Position numbers and translations under genes: made by a program
Shown: positions 53,485 to 62,966 of the stretch, in pieces
How the letters are laid out: each line of letters starts with the position of its first letter
Position numbering within the stretch: position 1 is the first letter of the stretch
From: CALINF01 sp039990395
GTDB taxonomy: Bacteria > Pseudomonadota > Gammaproteobacteria > Pseudomonadales > Halieaceae
NCBI GenBank assembly: GCA_039990395.1
Contig: JBDXFZ010000139.1
Location: forward strand, 186,001 to 250,000
Direction: 5' to 3'
DNA length: 64,000 bases
The notes under the pieces: generated by a model
Database searches by the model: none
Told to the model about the DNA's origin: nothing
What the model saw: the letters and a program-made list of their open reading frames with translations, nothing else

Positions 53485-53991
53485 TTAGGCTCGCTGGCGG
53501 TGTGATTTTTCTAGCTTCTTGCGTATCCGTTGGCGTTTGAGCGGCGAGATATAGTCAACAAAGAGTTTGCCATCGAGGTGATCGATCTCGTGCTGCAAAC
53601 AGATAGCGAGCAAACCCTCAATCTCCATGGTGAACTCCTCGCCGTCGCGATCCAGTGCCGTAACGCTAACTCGCCGGGGTCGATTAACGGTTTCATAGAA
53701 GCCTGGAACGGAGAGGCAGCCCTCGTCGTATTCGCCCAGTTCAGAATCCAGCACGGTCACCTGAGGGTTGATAAACACCATGGGGTCGTTGTGATCTTCG
53801 GAAACATCGATTACCAGCAGGCGCTGGTGCACGTCCACCTGACTTGCGGCAAGGCCAATACCGGGCGCGTCATACATCGTTTCGAACATATCGTCGATTA
53901 GCGCACGCGTTTGCTCTGTTACCTTTGTCACCTCTCGCGCAACAGTGCGCAAACGCGGGTCGGGAAACTCCAGAATATCCAGTACTGCCAT
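53485..53991 (-). CDS. def: Peptide deformylase
   Basis: 168 residues. The three motifs are GIGLAASQVDVH, EGCLSVPG and QHEIDHLDGKLF, giving the Cys and two His ligands of the catalytic metal. It removes the formyl group from new proteins and is the first gene of def-fmt-rsmB, possibly through trkA-trkH. Confidence 0.97.
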   Translation of the reverse strand: MAVLDILEFPDPRLRTVAREVTKVTEQTRALIDDMFETMYDAPGIGLAASQVDVHQRLLVIDVSEDHNDPMVFINPQVTVLDSELGEYDEGCLSVPGFYETVNRPRRVSVTALDRDGEEFTMEIEGLLAICLQHEIDHLDGKLFVDYISPLKRQRIRKKLEKSHRQRA

Positions 53992-54289
53992 AGGTGAAAC
54001 TGCTCAATCTGCGGCCGATTCGGGTGGAATTTGCCTACGTGAATTAGTCACATTTGGGCTTGCCAGCTTTAAGCGGCCGCCGCAAACTGTGTTTATTATA
54101 CCTGCGCCCGTCTTACTATGCCCAGTGCAGGAAGCGCTGTTGCTTGCCGGTTGAGTACAAGGGCATGTATGCGGCTAACGCAGGGTCTGCGCTTAGGTAA
54201 GAAGCAGGGCGACGGCAAGCTGGGTGGTAGCGCAATCCAAGCAAAAAGTTAAGATCGTACAGTTGAACGGAAAATAATCGCAGGGAAGC

Positions 54290-54298
54290 TGCTATGAT
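54290..54298 (+). promoter_or_regulatory. Extended -10 element upstream of the LysM gene
   Basis: TGCTATGAT fits a TGnTATnnT extended -10; no -35 is seen 17 bp upstream. The divergent def-LysM gap (53992-54344, 353 bp) also contains a perfect TATAAT on the minus strand (54095-54100) that could serve def, again with a poor -35. No gene was recognised in the gap. Confidence 0.35.
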
Positions 54299-54344
54299 CA
54301 AACAAAGTGGACGCATAATAACAAGTCCAGGCAGGGGCAGAACA

Positions 54345-55373
54345 ATGAAAACACGGTTCCTTTCGGTATGTCTGTTTACCGCAACGTTGTTATTTAGCGG
54401 TTGGTTACAGGCAGTAGAGCTCAACGAGGATGTACCAGAGACGTATATCGTAAAGAAAGGCGATACGCTGTGGGGCATCTCTGGCATGTACCTGCAAGAG
54501 CCCTGGCTCTGGCCCGAGCTGTGGGACGTCAACCCTCAAATCGATAACCCCCATCTCATTTATCCTGGCGATGAACTCTATCTGGTTTGGATAGACGGAC
54601 AGCCTCGCTTGCGACTACGCCGTGGACGCGATGTGAAACTGCAACCCAATATGCGCGTTTCACCGCTGGACCTTGCGATACCTATTATTCCTTTGGATGA
54701 GATTGGCGCATTTCTGTTGAGCCATCGCATTCTGGATGCTGACGCGTTGAATAACTCGGCGTATGTAGTGGCCGGCGATCAAGGCCATTTGCTGAGCGCT
54801 CCCGGAGACCGAATTTATGGTCGTGGCCCGTTTCCCGATGGCGAGCGCGCGTACGGAATTTATCGTCCGGGTGATACCTACTACGACCCCATCACAAATG
54901 AATTACTCGGCTATCAGGCTCAGGATATTGGCAACGCCAGGCTGCTGAGCAGTAACACCGATGAAGTCACCGAACTCGAAGTAACCCGGATTACCGAAGA
55001 GGTGCGCATCACTGATCGGTTGCTGCCCATGGAGGAGCGCATACTGGACGCGTCGTTCGTGCCACGTGCACCTCAATCAACGATCGAAGATGGCTTTATG
55101 ATCGCGGTAGATGGCGGTGTTACGCAGATTGGAACCACGAGCATTGTGGTGTTAAACAGGGGTAAGCGCGATGGGCTTGAAATTGGCCACGTTCTGGCAG
55201 TGTATCAAGCAGGTGCTCTTGTACACGACACTGTGCGTGGGGATAACGTGGCATTGCCTGATACGCGAGCCGGACTGCTGATGGTTTTCGAGTCATTTGA
55301 GAAGGCCAGCTACGGCATTATCTTAAAATCTAACCGTGTTCTTAAAGTAGGGGACAAGGTCAAGAACCCCTAA
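54345..55373 (+). CDS. Exported LysM-domain protein
   Basis: 342 residues from ATG 54345 (AGGGGCAGAACA before it); a start at 54294 would put 17 hydrophilic residues before the signal peptide. After the signal peptide (KTRFLSVCLFTATLLFSGWL), a LysM domain covers about residues 35-85 (YIVKKGDTLWGISGMYLQEP). The remainder is a conserved beta-rich region of unknown role, ending in a segment with VLNRGKRDGLEIGHVLAVY. The same gene precedes dprA in Pseudomonas. It likely binds peptidoglycan in the periplasm. Confidence 0.88.
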   Translation: MKTRFLSVCLFTATLLFSGWLQAVELNEDVPETYIVKKGDTLWGISGMYLQEPWLWPELWDVNPQIDNPHLIYPGDELYLVWIDGQPRLRLRRGRDVKLQPNMRVSPLDLAIPIIPLDEIGAFLLSHRILDADALNNSAYVVAGDQGHLLSAPGDRIYGRGPFPDGERAYGIYRPGDTYYDPITNELLGYQAQDIGNARLLSSNTDEVTELEVTRITEEVRITDRLLPMEERILDASFVPRAPQSTIEDGFMIAVDGGVTQIGTTSIVVLNRGKRDGLEIGHVLAVYQAGALVHDTVRGDNVALPDTRAGLLMVFESFEKASYGIILKSNRVLKVGDKVKNP

Positions 55374-55453
55374 TGTAGGGCGCGCTACACACATACACCC
55401 GGCACCCATGGATGCGGTGCCGTCGAAAGCGACCGCTTTCACCACAATCATGG

Positions 55454-56608
55454 ATGATGCGTATGGATGTCACAGCCCTGCGGCAAACCCTGTCGCTGCA
55501 CCTTTGTCCTGATATTACCAACGCCCAGCGTGTGCGCTTGCTGCAGCATTCGGGCTCTATATCGGGCTTGTCGCAACTGCTTGCGCAGCCACAGAAGCCG
55601 TTTGCCGAACCTGATCTCAATGCTGCGCTAGCTCGGCTCAGGCGCTGGTGTAAGAGCCCGCCTTCCCGAGAGATAGAGCGGCACCTGGCGCAGATCGATA
55701 CGCTGAACCTCGGGGTTATCAGCATCGTGGACGAAGACTATCCGCCATTATTGCGCGCTATTCCCTCGCCCCCTGCCCTACTCTACTTTCGCGGCGACTT
55801 ACACTGCCTGACACAGCCGCAACTGGCGATTGTGGGCAGTCGTAAAGCCAGTCCAGCAGGCCTGCGCTCTGCTCGCGAATTTTCAGCGGCGGCGGCTCAG
55901 TATGGATTAACGGTGACCAGTGGTCTGGCATTGGGTGTTGATGGCGAGGCGCATCAAGCCACGTTGTCGGCAGGGGGAAAGACCGTGGCAGTTATGGCTG
56001 CTGGTCTGGACCGAATTTATCCGCACAGACATCAAGCACTTGCCGATGCTGTGATGGAGCAAGGCTGCCTCATCAGCGAGTTTGCTTTGGGCGCTGCACC
56101 TGCCAAGCATCATTTCCCACAACGCAACCGGATTATCAGCGGGCTGTCTTTGGCCACGTTAATAGTAGAGGCATCTTTACCCAGCGGTTCTCTGATAACG
56201 GCGCAGACAGCGCTTGCACAGGGTCGCGATGTACTTGCTCTTCCCTGGAGTATCTACCACGCGGGTGGTCAGGGTTGTCTGCAGCTACTGCAAGATGGCG
56301 CAACGTTGGTGCGTGATTTTGATGACATTGTCCTGAGTATTGAAAGCTCGAGCTTGCGTGGCATGTGCCGAGCACGAAGTTCATTAGTAACAGCAGCGAG
56401 CGCTGAGACGGTTGTTCAACACCGGGTTATTGAGAATCTGACAGCACATGAGCAACAGCTTCTGTCCTTGGTTGCTGTTGAGCCTACGACGCTTGAGCAG
56501 TTGGCGGAGTGCAGCACTGATTCATCGCCAGCGCTGCTAGCCATTTTGTCCGCACTGGAGCTTAAAGGGCTCATAGAGCGCGTTGGTGGCGCTTATGTTC
56601 GTACTTAA
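55454..56608 (+). CDS. dprA: DNA-processing protein DprA (Smf)
   Basis: About 384 residues; ATG at 55454, 55457 and 55463 are all possible, and none has a strong ribosome site. The Rossmann-like core has LAIVGSRKASPAG, TSGLALGVDGEAHQATL and FPQRNRIISGLSLATLIVEA. A winged-helix C-terminal domain follows. It protects incoming single strands and loads RecA in transformation; the gene is widespread, so its presence alone does not prove competence. Confidence 0.94.
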   Translation: MMRMDVTALRQTLSLHLCPDITNAQRVRLLQHSGSISGLSQLLAQPQKPFAEPDLNAALARLRRWCKSPPSREIERHLAQIDTLNLGVISIVDEDYPPLLRAIPSPPALLYFRGDLHCLTQPQLAIVGSRKASPAGLRSAREFSAAAAQYGLTVTSGLALGVDGEAHQATLSAGGKTVAVMAAGLDRIYPHRHQALADAVMEQGCLISEFALGAAPAKHHFPQRNRIISGLSLATLIVEASLPSGSLITAQTALAQGRDVLALPWSIYHAGGQGCLQLLQDGATLVRDFDDIVLSIESSSLRGMCRARSSLVTAASAETVVQHRVIENLTAHEQQLLSLVAVEPTTLEQLAECSTDSSPALLAILSALELKGLIERVGGAYVRT

Positions 56609-56712
56609 AAGGCGGCCTGCCTTGCGAATCCCAAGCGAGTTGGTTAAGTTTCGCGCTTAATGCGCGCGGTTGCTTCGGTGCACGGCGGTGCGTTTATACA
56701 GCGAGGTTGATT

Positions 56713-57270
56713 ATGGTTCTTCCGCTGCGTTTTACTCAGGCGGCACGAGTGCTACAAGTGGGCGGCGTTGTTGCCTGCCCCACAGAAGCCGTCTGGGGTC
56801 TCAGCTGTGATGCAGACGATGAGGAGGCTGTAGAACGAATTCTTGCATTGAAGAATCGCCCCCGTGCCAAAGGGCTGATTCTCGTAGGGTCCAGCATGGA
56901 GCAGTTCGCGGCTCTGCTGGGCGGACTGGATGCGCACCTGTTAAAGAAGTTAAAGATGTCATGGCCCGGGCCGAATACCTGGCTGGTGCCGCACCAGAAC
57001 CGAGTCCCTGATTGGGTCCATGGTGAGCACAGTAGCGTGGCAATTCGTGTTACTGCGCACCCTGGCATGATCGCTCTGTGCGAGGCGTTTGGTTCGCCCT
57101 TGGTGTCAACATCGGCTAATCCGGCGGGCTACACCGCTCCCACCGAGCGATTTCAGGTGATCAGATTTTTTGGTGATGAGTTGGACGCAGTATTGCCGGG
57201 TTCGGTGGGTGCTGCGCTGCGCCCTTCTGTTATCCGCGATCTGTATACGGACGAAATTGTTCGCCCCTAG
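56713..57270 (+). CDS. tsaC: Threonylcarbamoyl-AMP synthase TsaC (YrdC/Sua5 family)
   Basis: 185 residues from ATG 56713 (a TTG six bases upstream is possible). CPTEAVWGLSCDADDEEAV and ILALKNRPRAKGLILVGSS are the YrdC motifs, with the late SPLVSTSANPAG. The enzyme makes threonylcarbamoyl-AMP for t6A37 in tRNA. It is the short form without the C-terminal Sua5 domain. Confidence 0.93.
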   Translation: MVLPLRFTQAARVLQVGGVVACPTEAVWGLSCDADDEEAVERILALKNRPRAKGLILVGSSMEQFAALLGGLDAHLLKKLKMSWPGPNTWLVPHQNRVPDWVHGEHSSVAIRVTAHPGMIALCEAFGSPLVSTSANPAGYTAPTERFQVIRFFGDELDAVLPGSVGAALRPSVIRDLYTDEIVRP

Positions 57271-57321
57271 CGCCAGTGGTTTGCGTATAATGCTGCGCGG
57301 TCCAAGCAACGAAATTGCCAC

Positions 57322-58233
57322 ATGCAAATAGACGCTGTAAAAACGTATCTGCTGAAGCTTCAGGATTCCATATGTCAGGCATTGGCTGAGGAAGACGGCA
57401 GCAACGACTTTTTGACCGATGAATGGCAACGCCCTGAGGGCGGAGGCGGTCGCAGTCGGGTATTAACTGATGGGGCCGTGTTCGAGAAAGCGGGCGTCAA
57501 CTTTTCACATGTGCAGGGAGACAGCCTGCCTCCTTCTGCCAGTGCTGCCAGGCCTGAGCTTGCCGGGCGCAGCTTTCAGGCAATGGGCGTTTCTCTGGTT
57601 ATTCACCCGCACAATCCCTACGTTCCCACGTCCCACGCAAACGTGCGCTTTTTTGTGGCTGAAAAGCCAGGGGAAGACCCGGTGTGGTGGTTTGGAGGTG
57701 GTTACGATCTAACGCCTTATTACGGCAATAAGGAAGACTGTATCAGCTGGCATCAGGAAGCGGCTGCGGCTTGCGCTCCGTTCGGTGACGACGTCTATCC
57801 TCGTTATAAAGCCTGGTGCGACGAATATTTCTACCTGAAACATCGTGACGAGCCTAGAGGCATCGGTGGTCTTTTCTTTGATGACCTCAACCAGTTGGGC
57901 TTTGAGACCAGCTTTCGTTTTATGCGATCGGTTGGAGACTCGTTTATCAAGGCGTATCGGCCGATTGTGAAGCGGCGCAAGAAAGCACCCTTTAGTGAGC
58001 AAGAGCGGCAGTTTCAGTTATATCGCCGTGGCCGCTATGTAGAGTTTAATTTGGTGTTTGATCGTGGCACCTTGTTCGGCCTGCAATCGGGCGGCAGAAC
58101 AGAGTCGATTCTGATGTCTCTTCCACCGTTGGTGCGGTGGGAGTATGACTACCAACCCGAGCCGGGTTCGCCAGAGGCGGAGCTCACCGATTACTATCTT
58201 AAAGACAGAGACTGGCTGGCTGAGGCCAGGTAA
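57322..58233 (+). CDS. hemF: Oxygen-dependent coproporphyrinogen III oxidase
   Basis: 303 residues. HNPYVPTSHANVRFF, WWFGGGYDLTPYYG and EPRGIGGLFFDDL are the family motifs. It uses O2 to convert coproporphyrinogen III to protoporphyrinogen IX, in keeping with an aerobic life. It is followed by aroE after 38 bp, as in Pseudomonas. Confidence 0.97.
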   Translation: MQIDAVKTYLLKLQDSICQALAEEDGSNDFLTDEWQRPEGGGGRSRVLTDGAVFEKAGVNFSHVQGDSLPPSASAARPELAGRSFQAMGVSLVIHPHNPYVPTSHANVRFFVAEKPGEDPVWWFGGGYDLTPYYGNKEDCISWHQEAAAACAPFGDDVYPRYKAWCDEYFYLKHRDEPRGIGGLFFDDLNQLGFETSFRFMRSVGDSFIKAYRPIVKRRKKAPFSEQERQFQLYRRGRYVEFNLVFDRGTLFGLQSGGRTESILMSLPPLVRWEYDYQPEPGSPEAELTDYYLKDRDWLAEAR

Positions 58234-58271
58234 AGGTGCGGCAAGGTTGAACTGCAAAGAAGAGCAAATTG

Positions 58272-59108
58272 ATGAGTCAAACTGATAAGTACGCCGTCTT
58301 TGGCAACCCCATCAAACACAGCAAGTCACCACTCATTCATGCTGAGTTTGCACGCCAGAGTAGTCAAACCATGCAGTACCGGGCTATCCGGGTCGAAGTG
58401 GATGACTTTGCGCCAGCAGTGCAGCGATTTTTTGGGAGCGGTGGTCGCGGACTCAATGTGACCGTTCCCTTCAAGCAGCAGGCGTTTGAGCTAGCCGATA
58501 CCCTGACGCCGCGAGCCAGTCGTGCCAAGGCCGTTAATGTATTGACGCACCTTGAAGATGGCTCGCTCAAGGGTGATAACACCGATGGCGTGGGCCTGGT
58601 TCGCGACATGGTGGCGAATCTTGGCTGGACGATTACGTCTCAGCGGGTGCTCATACTGGGAGCCGGTGGTGCCGTGCGTGGCGTACTTGAGCCGTTGCTC
58701 CGAGAAAAACCCAAAGAACTGCTTATTGTGAACAGGACCAGTGCCAAGGCAGAGCAGCTCGCCCATGAGTTTGACGAATTGGGAAATATTGCGGGTCACG
58801 GCTATGAGGCCCTGGAACAAGGTGCATTTGACGTTGTGATTAATGCAACCAGTGCGGGGCTGCATGGGGAGATGCCTCCCCTGCCCGGTTCCATTTTGAC
58901 GGAGCGAAGTTGCTGCTATGACATGGTCTACGGGGCCGACCCTACGGTATTCATGCGTTGGGCTGCACAGGAAGCGGCGTGGGCAGTATCAGATGGGTTG
59001 GGCATGCTTGTCGAGCAGGCCGCCGAGTCGTTTTACTTGTGGCGTGGCACGCGACCAGAAACCCGACCCGTAATGAATCAGCTACGTGAGATGCTGGCTG
59101 CCGCCTGA
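58272..59108 (+). CDS. aroE: Shikimate dehydrogenase
   Basis: 278 residues from ATG 58272. Substrate-site motifs are FGNPIKHSKSPLIHAEF and GLNVTVPFKQQAFELAD, and the NADP-binding loop is LILGAGGAVRGVLEPLL. It reduces 3-dehydroshikimate in aromatic amino acid synthesis. Confidence 0.96.
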   Translation: MSQTDKYAVFGNPIKHSKSPLIHAEFARQSSQTMQYRAIRVEVDDFAPAVQRFFGSGGRGLNVTVPFKQQAFELADTLTPRASRAKAVNVLTHLEDGSLKGDNTDGVGLVRDMVANLGWTITSQRVLILGAGGAVRGVLEPLLREKPKELLIVNRTSAKAEQLAHEFDELGNIAGHGYEALEQGAFDVVINATSAGLHGEMPPLPGSILTERSCCYDMVYGADPTVFMRWAAQEAAWAVSDGLGMLVEQAAESFYLWRGTRPETRPVMNQLREMLAAA

Positions 59109-59171
59109 ACGTCGATTGAAGGTAATTCCTGCTAAAATGCTCTTCTGATTCCCTGCTCACGGTCAACGATT

Positions 59172-59429
59172 ATGACTACCACCTCAAGCTCCAAACGGCG
59201 GTTCATCGCAGGAGCTGTCTGTCCTCGATGTGCGCAAATGGACAAAATAGTAGTTGATATGGAGACTGATCAGCGCGAGTGCGTGGCCTGCGGGTTCAGC
59301 GAACAGCGCCCAGGCGACAAGCCCGCAGCGGCGGAGGTACAGACCCGGGTTAATCGCGCAGCGGCGCGCCGGGTTGAGACGCCTGCGCAGGTGGTGCAAC
59401 TGCTCGACCCCGGCAAATCGGACGATTAG
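59172..59429 (+). CDS. YheV-like zinc-ribbon protein
   Basis: 85 residues. The start RRFIAGAVCPRCAQMDKIV and the later ECVACGFSEQR give two CxxC pairs, a zinc-ribbon knuckle, and the arrangement matches YheV-type proteins of unknown function. The C-terminal half is basic and probably disordered. It overlaps the following opposite-strand gene by 4 bp. Confidence 0.8.
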   Translation: MTTTSSSKRRFIAGAVCPRCAQMDKIVVDMETDQRECVACGFSEQRPGDKPAAAEVQTRVNRAAARRVETPAQVVQLLDPGKSDD

Positions 59430-60058
59430 GCGCCGAGACGCAGTCTTACAGCGTGATCGACGTCGCTCAAAGCAGCGCTGCAAATAGGCGGCTCTGTAAA
59501 GGTGGCTGAGCCGGGCAAATCGCGAACACGCTCCCATATATGCTCTTTCTCAAGTAAACGACTGGCGGTGTACTGCACCAGTTGCTCCAGACGATTGGCC
59601 AAGCCATCACCCAATAGATGATGCACGATAATGTTGGCTTCGGTCATATCGACGGGGAGTAGCGGTCGCTGCAGATGACGGATGTGGTGGTCATTAACCT
59701 CTTCCAGCAATCGGTGCGCCAGAAAAGCCTCATCAAGCAATAGAGCAAGGCCGCCATCCTCTGGCAGGTCCTGTGGAGGATCGATGAAATAGTCCTCTGC
59801 GATGTTAAGAAACAAGGCAGCGTAGTCGTAAAAGCCCAATTGCTTGCTCACCGCGGTTACGAGGCTGATGCTTCCCGGTACACTTTCGACGTAGCGGATG
59901 ATAAACGTCATCAGTGAATCAAGTGGCTCATCTTCCGGTAGCTCAAGGCGTTTCTGTATCTGGGGCAGCTTCGCATTGAGTCTTCGCCGCAGCGAGCAGG
60001 ATTTTTGCTCCTGTGCTACAGCAGTTGCGATCGTGTGTCTGATATCTGAAACGGCCAT
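59426..60058 (-). CDS. Protein of unknown function
   Basis: 210 residues from ATG 60056-60058 with GGCAGGG nearby. A longer frame from 60247 overlaps the MATE gene by 107 bp, so the shorter form is preferred. Soluble and helix-rich, for example RRRLNAKLPQIQKRLELP and DEAFLAHRLLEEVNDHHIRH. The family was not recognised. It lies 82 bp downstream of the MATE gene and may share its transcript. Confidence 0.65.
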   Translation of the reverse strand: MAVSDIRHTIATAVAQEQKSCSLRRRLNAKLPQIQKRLELPEDEPLDSLMTFIIRYVESVPGSISLVTAVSKQLGFYDYAALFLNIAEDYFIDPPQDLPEDGGLALLLDEAFLAHRLLEEVNDHHIRHLQRPLLPVDMTEANIIVHHLLGDGLANRLEQLVQYTASRLLEKEHIWERVRDLPGSATFTEPPICSAALSDVDHAVRLRLGA

Positions 60059-60140
60059 ACCCTGCCTGCAATGGGTGCCTGATACGAAGGGTAGTCTTGA
60101 GGCTAGTACATCCTGCCTATTCCGCCAGCGGCCATAGAGA

Positions 60141-61481
60141 TCAATGGGCGTTGCTTGTTGCTTCCAGCCAGCTCCCGCCCCTTGTTTTGTGCCGGTAGGC
60201 AACCCATAAAGTGAGGCCTCTTGCGCCATTGAAAGCAGTGAACGCAAACCAGAGTCCGTGATTTTCCCAGGATTGCGTGAGATACCAGGCAGGAAGATAA
60301 ACCGCCAGTGTGCTCAACAACATCGTGATCATCATCGGCCGGGTTTCTGCGCTGCCAATGAAGACACCGTCCAGAAGATAACTCGGCGCCGCGATTATCG
60401 GCAGTAAAATGAGCCACAAAGCTACGGCGGCCATCTCAGTGCGCACCTGCGGTAGATCGGTTAATAGTGGAAAAACGAGGCTGGAAGACAACGCAAACAC
60501 GATGCTGATGGCCGCAGCAGTAATGGCGCACCATATTGCACATCGGTGTACCGCGGAATAAAAATTGCTGAGGTTCTTCGCGCCCAGTGCATTTCCCGTA
60601 AGCCCCTCCGCGGCAAAGGCAAACCCATCAAGGCCATAGGCAGCCAGCATCATTAAGTGAAGCAGTAGCGCATTCGCGGCCAGAGTATCACTACCCAATT
60701 TGTCTCCCATGGCGGTGAAGAAGGCGAAACTAGCCAATAAACACAGTGTGCGAACAAACAAATTCGCATTACTCGCTAGCAATGTGCGGTAAGCGTGCAG
60801 TGACCGCAAGACCTGCAATTGATCAATAGAGGGGGCCGCCTTCATGGAGCGGACGATTGCAATCACCCCAATAAGCAGCCCGAGATACTCCGCAATTACG
60901 GTTGCTACTGCCGCACCATCGCTGGCCATGCCCAGGCCAATAATCAGCAGAAAATCCAGCCCGATATTGGCTAAGTTGGTGGTGATCACTATTGCCATTG
61001 GCCAGCGGGTGTTCTGGTGGCCTATGAACCAGCCGACGATGGCATAAGTAGTCAGAACTGCAGGTGCGCTAAGAATCCGTATACCCGCATAGCTTTGTGC
61101 TAGTGGTAGCAGATTTTGTTGCGGGGCCATCAATGAGAACCCTAGTCCAAGCCATAAGGGGTGCAGGGCCATCACAAGCGCGGCCAATACCAGTGCTAGT
61201 ACCACTGACTGACTAAGTATCACTATGGAATCCGCTTCTTTACCCGCTCCCGCGGCTTTGGCTACCAGGCCGGTAGTGCCCATGCGCAGAAAGCCAAAAC
61301 CCCAGTAAAGAAACGACAGTATCGCACTGCCAATCGCCACTGCAGCAAGATAGTCGGTGCTGCCCAGGTGGCCCAATATGGCCGCGTCCACCAGGCCGAG
61401 CAGCGGTATCGACAGATTTGACAGGATGGCGGGCCACGCGATACCCAATATCTTGTGGTCTAGCCGCGTCAACACCTGCAT
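60141..61481 (-). CDS. MATE-family efflux transporter (DinF-like)
   Basis: 446 residues with about 12 membrane helices in two similar halves. The start RLDHKILGIAWPAILSNLSI and the segments LGLVDAAILGHLGSTDYLAA and GLDGFAFAAEGLTGNALGAK fit the DinF/NorM branch, which exchanges Na+ or H+ for organic cations. The substrate cannot be told. No SOS box was identified upstream by eye. Confidence 0.88.
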   Translation of the reverse strand: MQVLTRLDHKILGIAWPAILSNLSIPLLGLVDAAILGHLGSTDYLAAVAIGSAILSFLYWGFGFLRMGTTGLVAKAAGAGKEADSIVILSQSVVLALVLAALVMALHPLWLGLGFSLMAPQQNLLPLAQSYAGIRILSAPAVLTTYAIVGWFIGHQNTRWPMAIVITTNLANIGLDFLLIIGLGMASDGAAVATVIAEYLGLLIGVIAIVRSMKAAPSIDQLQVLRSLHAYRTLLASNANLFVRTLCLLASFAFFTAMGDKLGSDTLAANALLLHLMMLAAYGLDGFAFAAEGLTGNALGAKNLSNFYSAVHRCAIWCAITAAAISIVFALSSSLVFPLLTDLPQVRTEMAAVALWLILLPIIAAPSYLLDGVFIGSAETRPMMITMLLSTLAVYLPAWYLTQSWENHGLWFAFTAFNGARGLTLWVAYRHKTRGGSWLEATSNAH

Positions 61482-61579
61482 ATGTAGTTATTCCAAGCCA
61501 TAGTAGGATCTGTGCTGCGCCCGGGCGAGTAAACCCTCACAAAATCAGCATCTTAGTGTTTTTTCCCTGCGACATTCGC

Positions 61580-61620
61580 TATAATCCCCGCGCCTCGGAA
61601 CGCCTCAAACTTTGTTGAGG
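61580..61620 (+). promoter_or_regulatory. -10 box and leader hairpin before coxB
   Basis: A perfect TATAAT lies at 61580-61585, without a recognisable -35 at 17 bp. About 18 bp later the transcript would fold a 6 bp hairpin (CCTCAA 61603-61608 with TTGAGG 61615-61620, six-base loop). The leader to coxB would be about 200 bases. The 315 bp between the MATE gene and coxB holds no gene. Confidence 0.4.
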
Positions 61621-61796
61621 ACACGGGCGACAGGCAGATGGCCCCCTGATATTGAATTGCTGACTGCGTACAGCCCCCACCGGGTTGTGCCTGGTTAAGA
61701 CTGCAGCCTTGTAGTCGCCTTTGCGGTTGCAGAGCATCAGGGATTGACGGCCGACTGGGGGAAGTGAAGACACTTTACTACATGGAGACATGGGAA

Positions 61797-62951
61797 ATGT
61801 ACTTTGAAGCGAAGCGGCTGGTAAAGCTGGCGCTAGGATCAATGCTCACGTTGATGAGCATCGCAAGCGCGGGCGTTCTAGCTGCGGACGACAAATTGAA
61901 TGAACTCAATATGTCGCCTGGCGTTACGGCGATTGGGCAGGACATATTCGACCTGCATATGCTCATTTTGTGGATCTGCGTAATTATCGGACTGCTTGTA
62001 TTTGGCGTGATGTTTTACTCCATCTACTATCACCGCAAGTCGCGGGGCGTTACTCCGGCTACTTTTCATGAGAGCACAAAGGTTGAAATTGCCTGGACGG
62101 TGATTCCTTTCTTCATTCTCATCGGCATGGCCGTTCCGGCGACATCTACCCTGCTCGATATTTACGATACCGATGACGCTGAGCTGGATATTTTGATTAC
62201 CGGCTTTCAGTGGAAGTGGAAGTACGAGTATTTGGGTGAAACGGGTGAGAATGTTACTTTTTTCAGTAACTTACGCACGCCCCAAACTGAGATCTATAAT
62301 GCCGCAGACAAGGGCGAGAACTACCTGTTAGAGGTGGACGAGCCTGTAGTTATCCCTGTAAACACTAAAGTGCGTTTCCTGATTACTGCCAATGATGTAA
62401 TTCACTCTTGGTGGGTGCCAGAGTTGGCTGTGAAGCGCGATGCGGTTCCGGGTTTTATCAATGAGACATGGACTTTGGCAACAGAGGAAGGCATCTATCG
62501 GGGCCAGTGCGCAGAGTTGTGCGGTAAGGATCACGGCTTCATGCCAATTGTGGTTAATGTTGTCAGCCAGGAAGAGTACGAGGAGTGGCTGGGTGCCAAG
62601 CAGTCTGAGGCGGCTGAGATCAAAGAGCTTATGGCGCAAAACTTTACACTCGATCAGCTGATGGAGCGCGGTAAGGGTGTCTACGAGCGCTCTTGTCTTG
62701 CTTGTCACGGTGCTGGTGGTGAAGGTGGTTTAGGTACTGCGATTGCCGGTAGCGCGGTCGCTACGGGTGAGCTGGGTGGCCACCTGGAGATTGGTATCAA
62801 CGGTGTTCCGGGTTCTGCCATGCAGGCATTTGGTGGGCAAATGAACGACGTCGATATGGCCGCGGTGATCACTTATCAGCGCAACGCATTCGGGAACAAC
62901 ATGGGCGACATGGTTCAGCCCATTGATGTTTTCAATCACAAGAAAGGCTAA
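61797..62951 (+). CDS. coxB: Cytochrome c oxidase subunit II with fused cytochrome c domain
   Basis: 384 residues from ATG 61797, which has GGAG 9 bases upstream; starts at 61764 (GTG) and 61782 (ATG) are possible. A signal peptide (ending near VLAAD) and two membrane helices precede the CuA cupredoxin domain with its ligand set in HSWWVPELAV and CAELCGKDHGFM. A cytochrome c domain with CLACHGAGGEGG (CxxCH) is fused at about residue 300 onwards. This is the caa3-type architecture. coxA follows after 15 bp. Confidence 0.95.
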   Translation: MYFEAKRLVKLALGSMLTLMSIASAGVLAADDKLNELNMSPGVTAIGQDIFDLHMLILWICVIIGLLVFGVMFYSIYYHRKSRGVTPATFHESTKVEIAWTVIPFFILIGMAVPATSTLLDIYDTDDAELDILITGFQWKWKYEYLGETGENVTFFSNLRTPQTEIYNAADKGENYLLEVDEPVVIPVNTKVRFLITANDVIHSWWVPELAVKRDAVPGFINETWTLATEEGIYRGQCAELCGKDHGFMPIVVNVVSQEEYEEWLGAKQSEAAEIKELMAQNFTLDQLMERGKGVYERSCLACHGAGGEGGLGTAIAGSAVATGELGGHLEIGINGVPGSAMQAFGGQMNDVDMAAVITYQRNAFGNNMGDMVQPIDVFNHKKG

Positions 62952-62966
62952 CTGGAGGAATTTACG

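Noticed and set aside
56649..56700. CGCGC/GCGCG hairpin after dprA as a terminator
   Set aside because: A 5 bp stem without a T-run, directly before tsaC; not enough for a terminator call.
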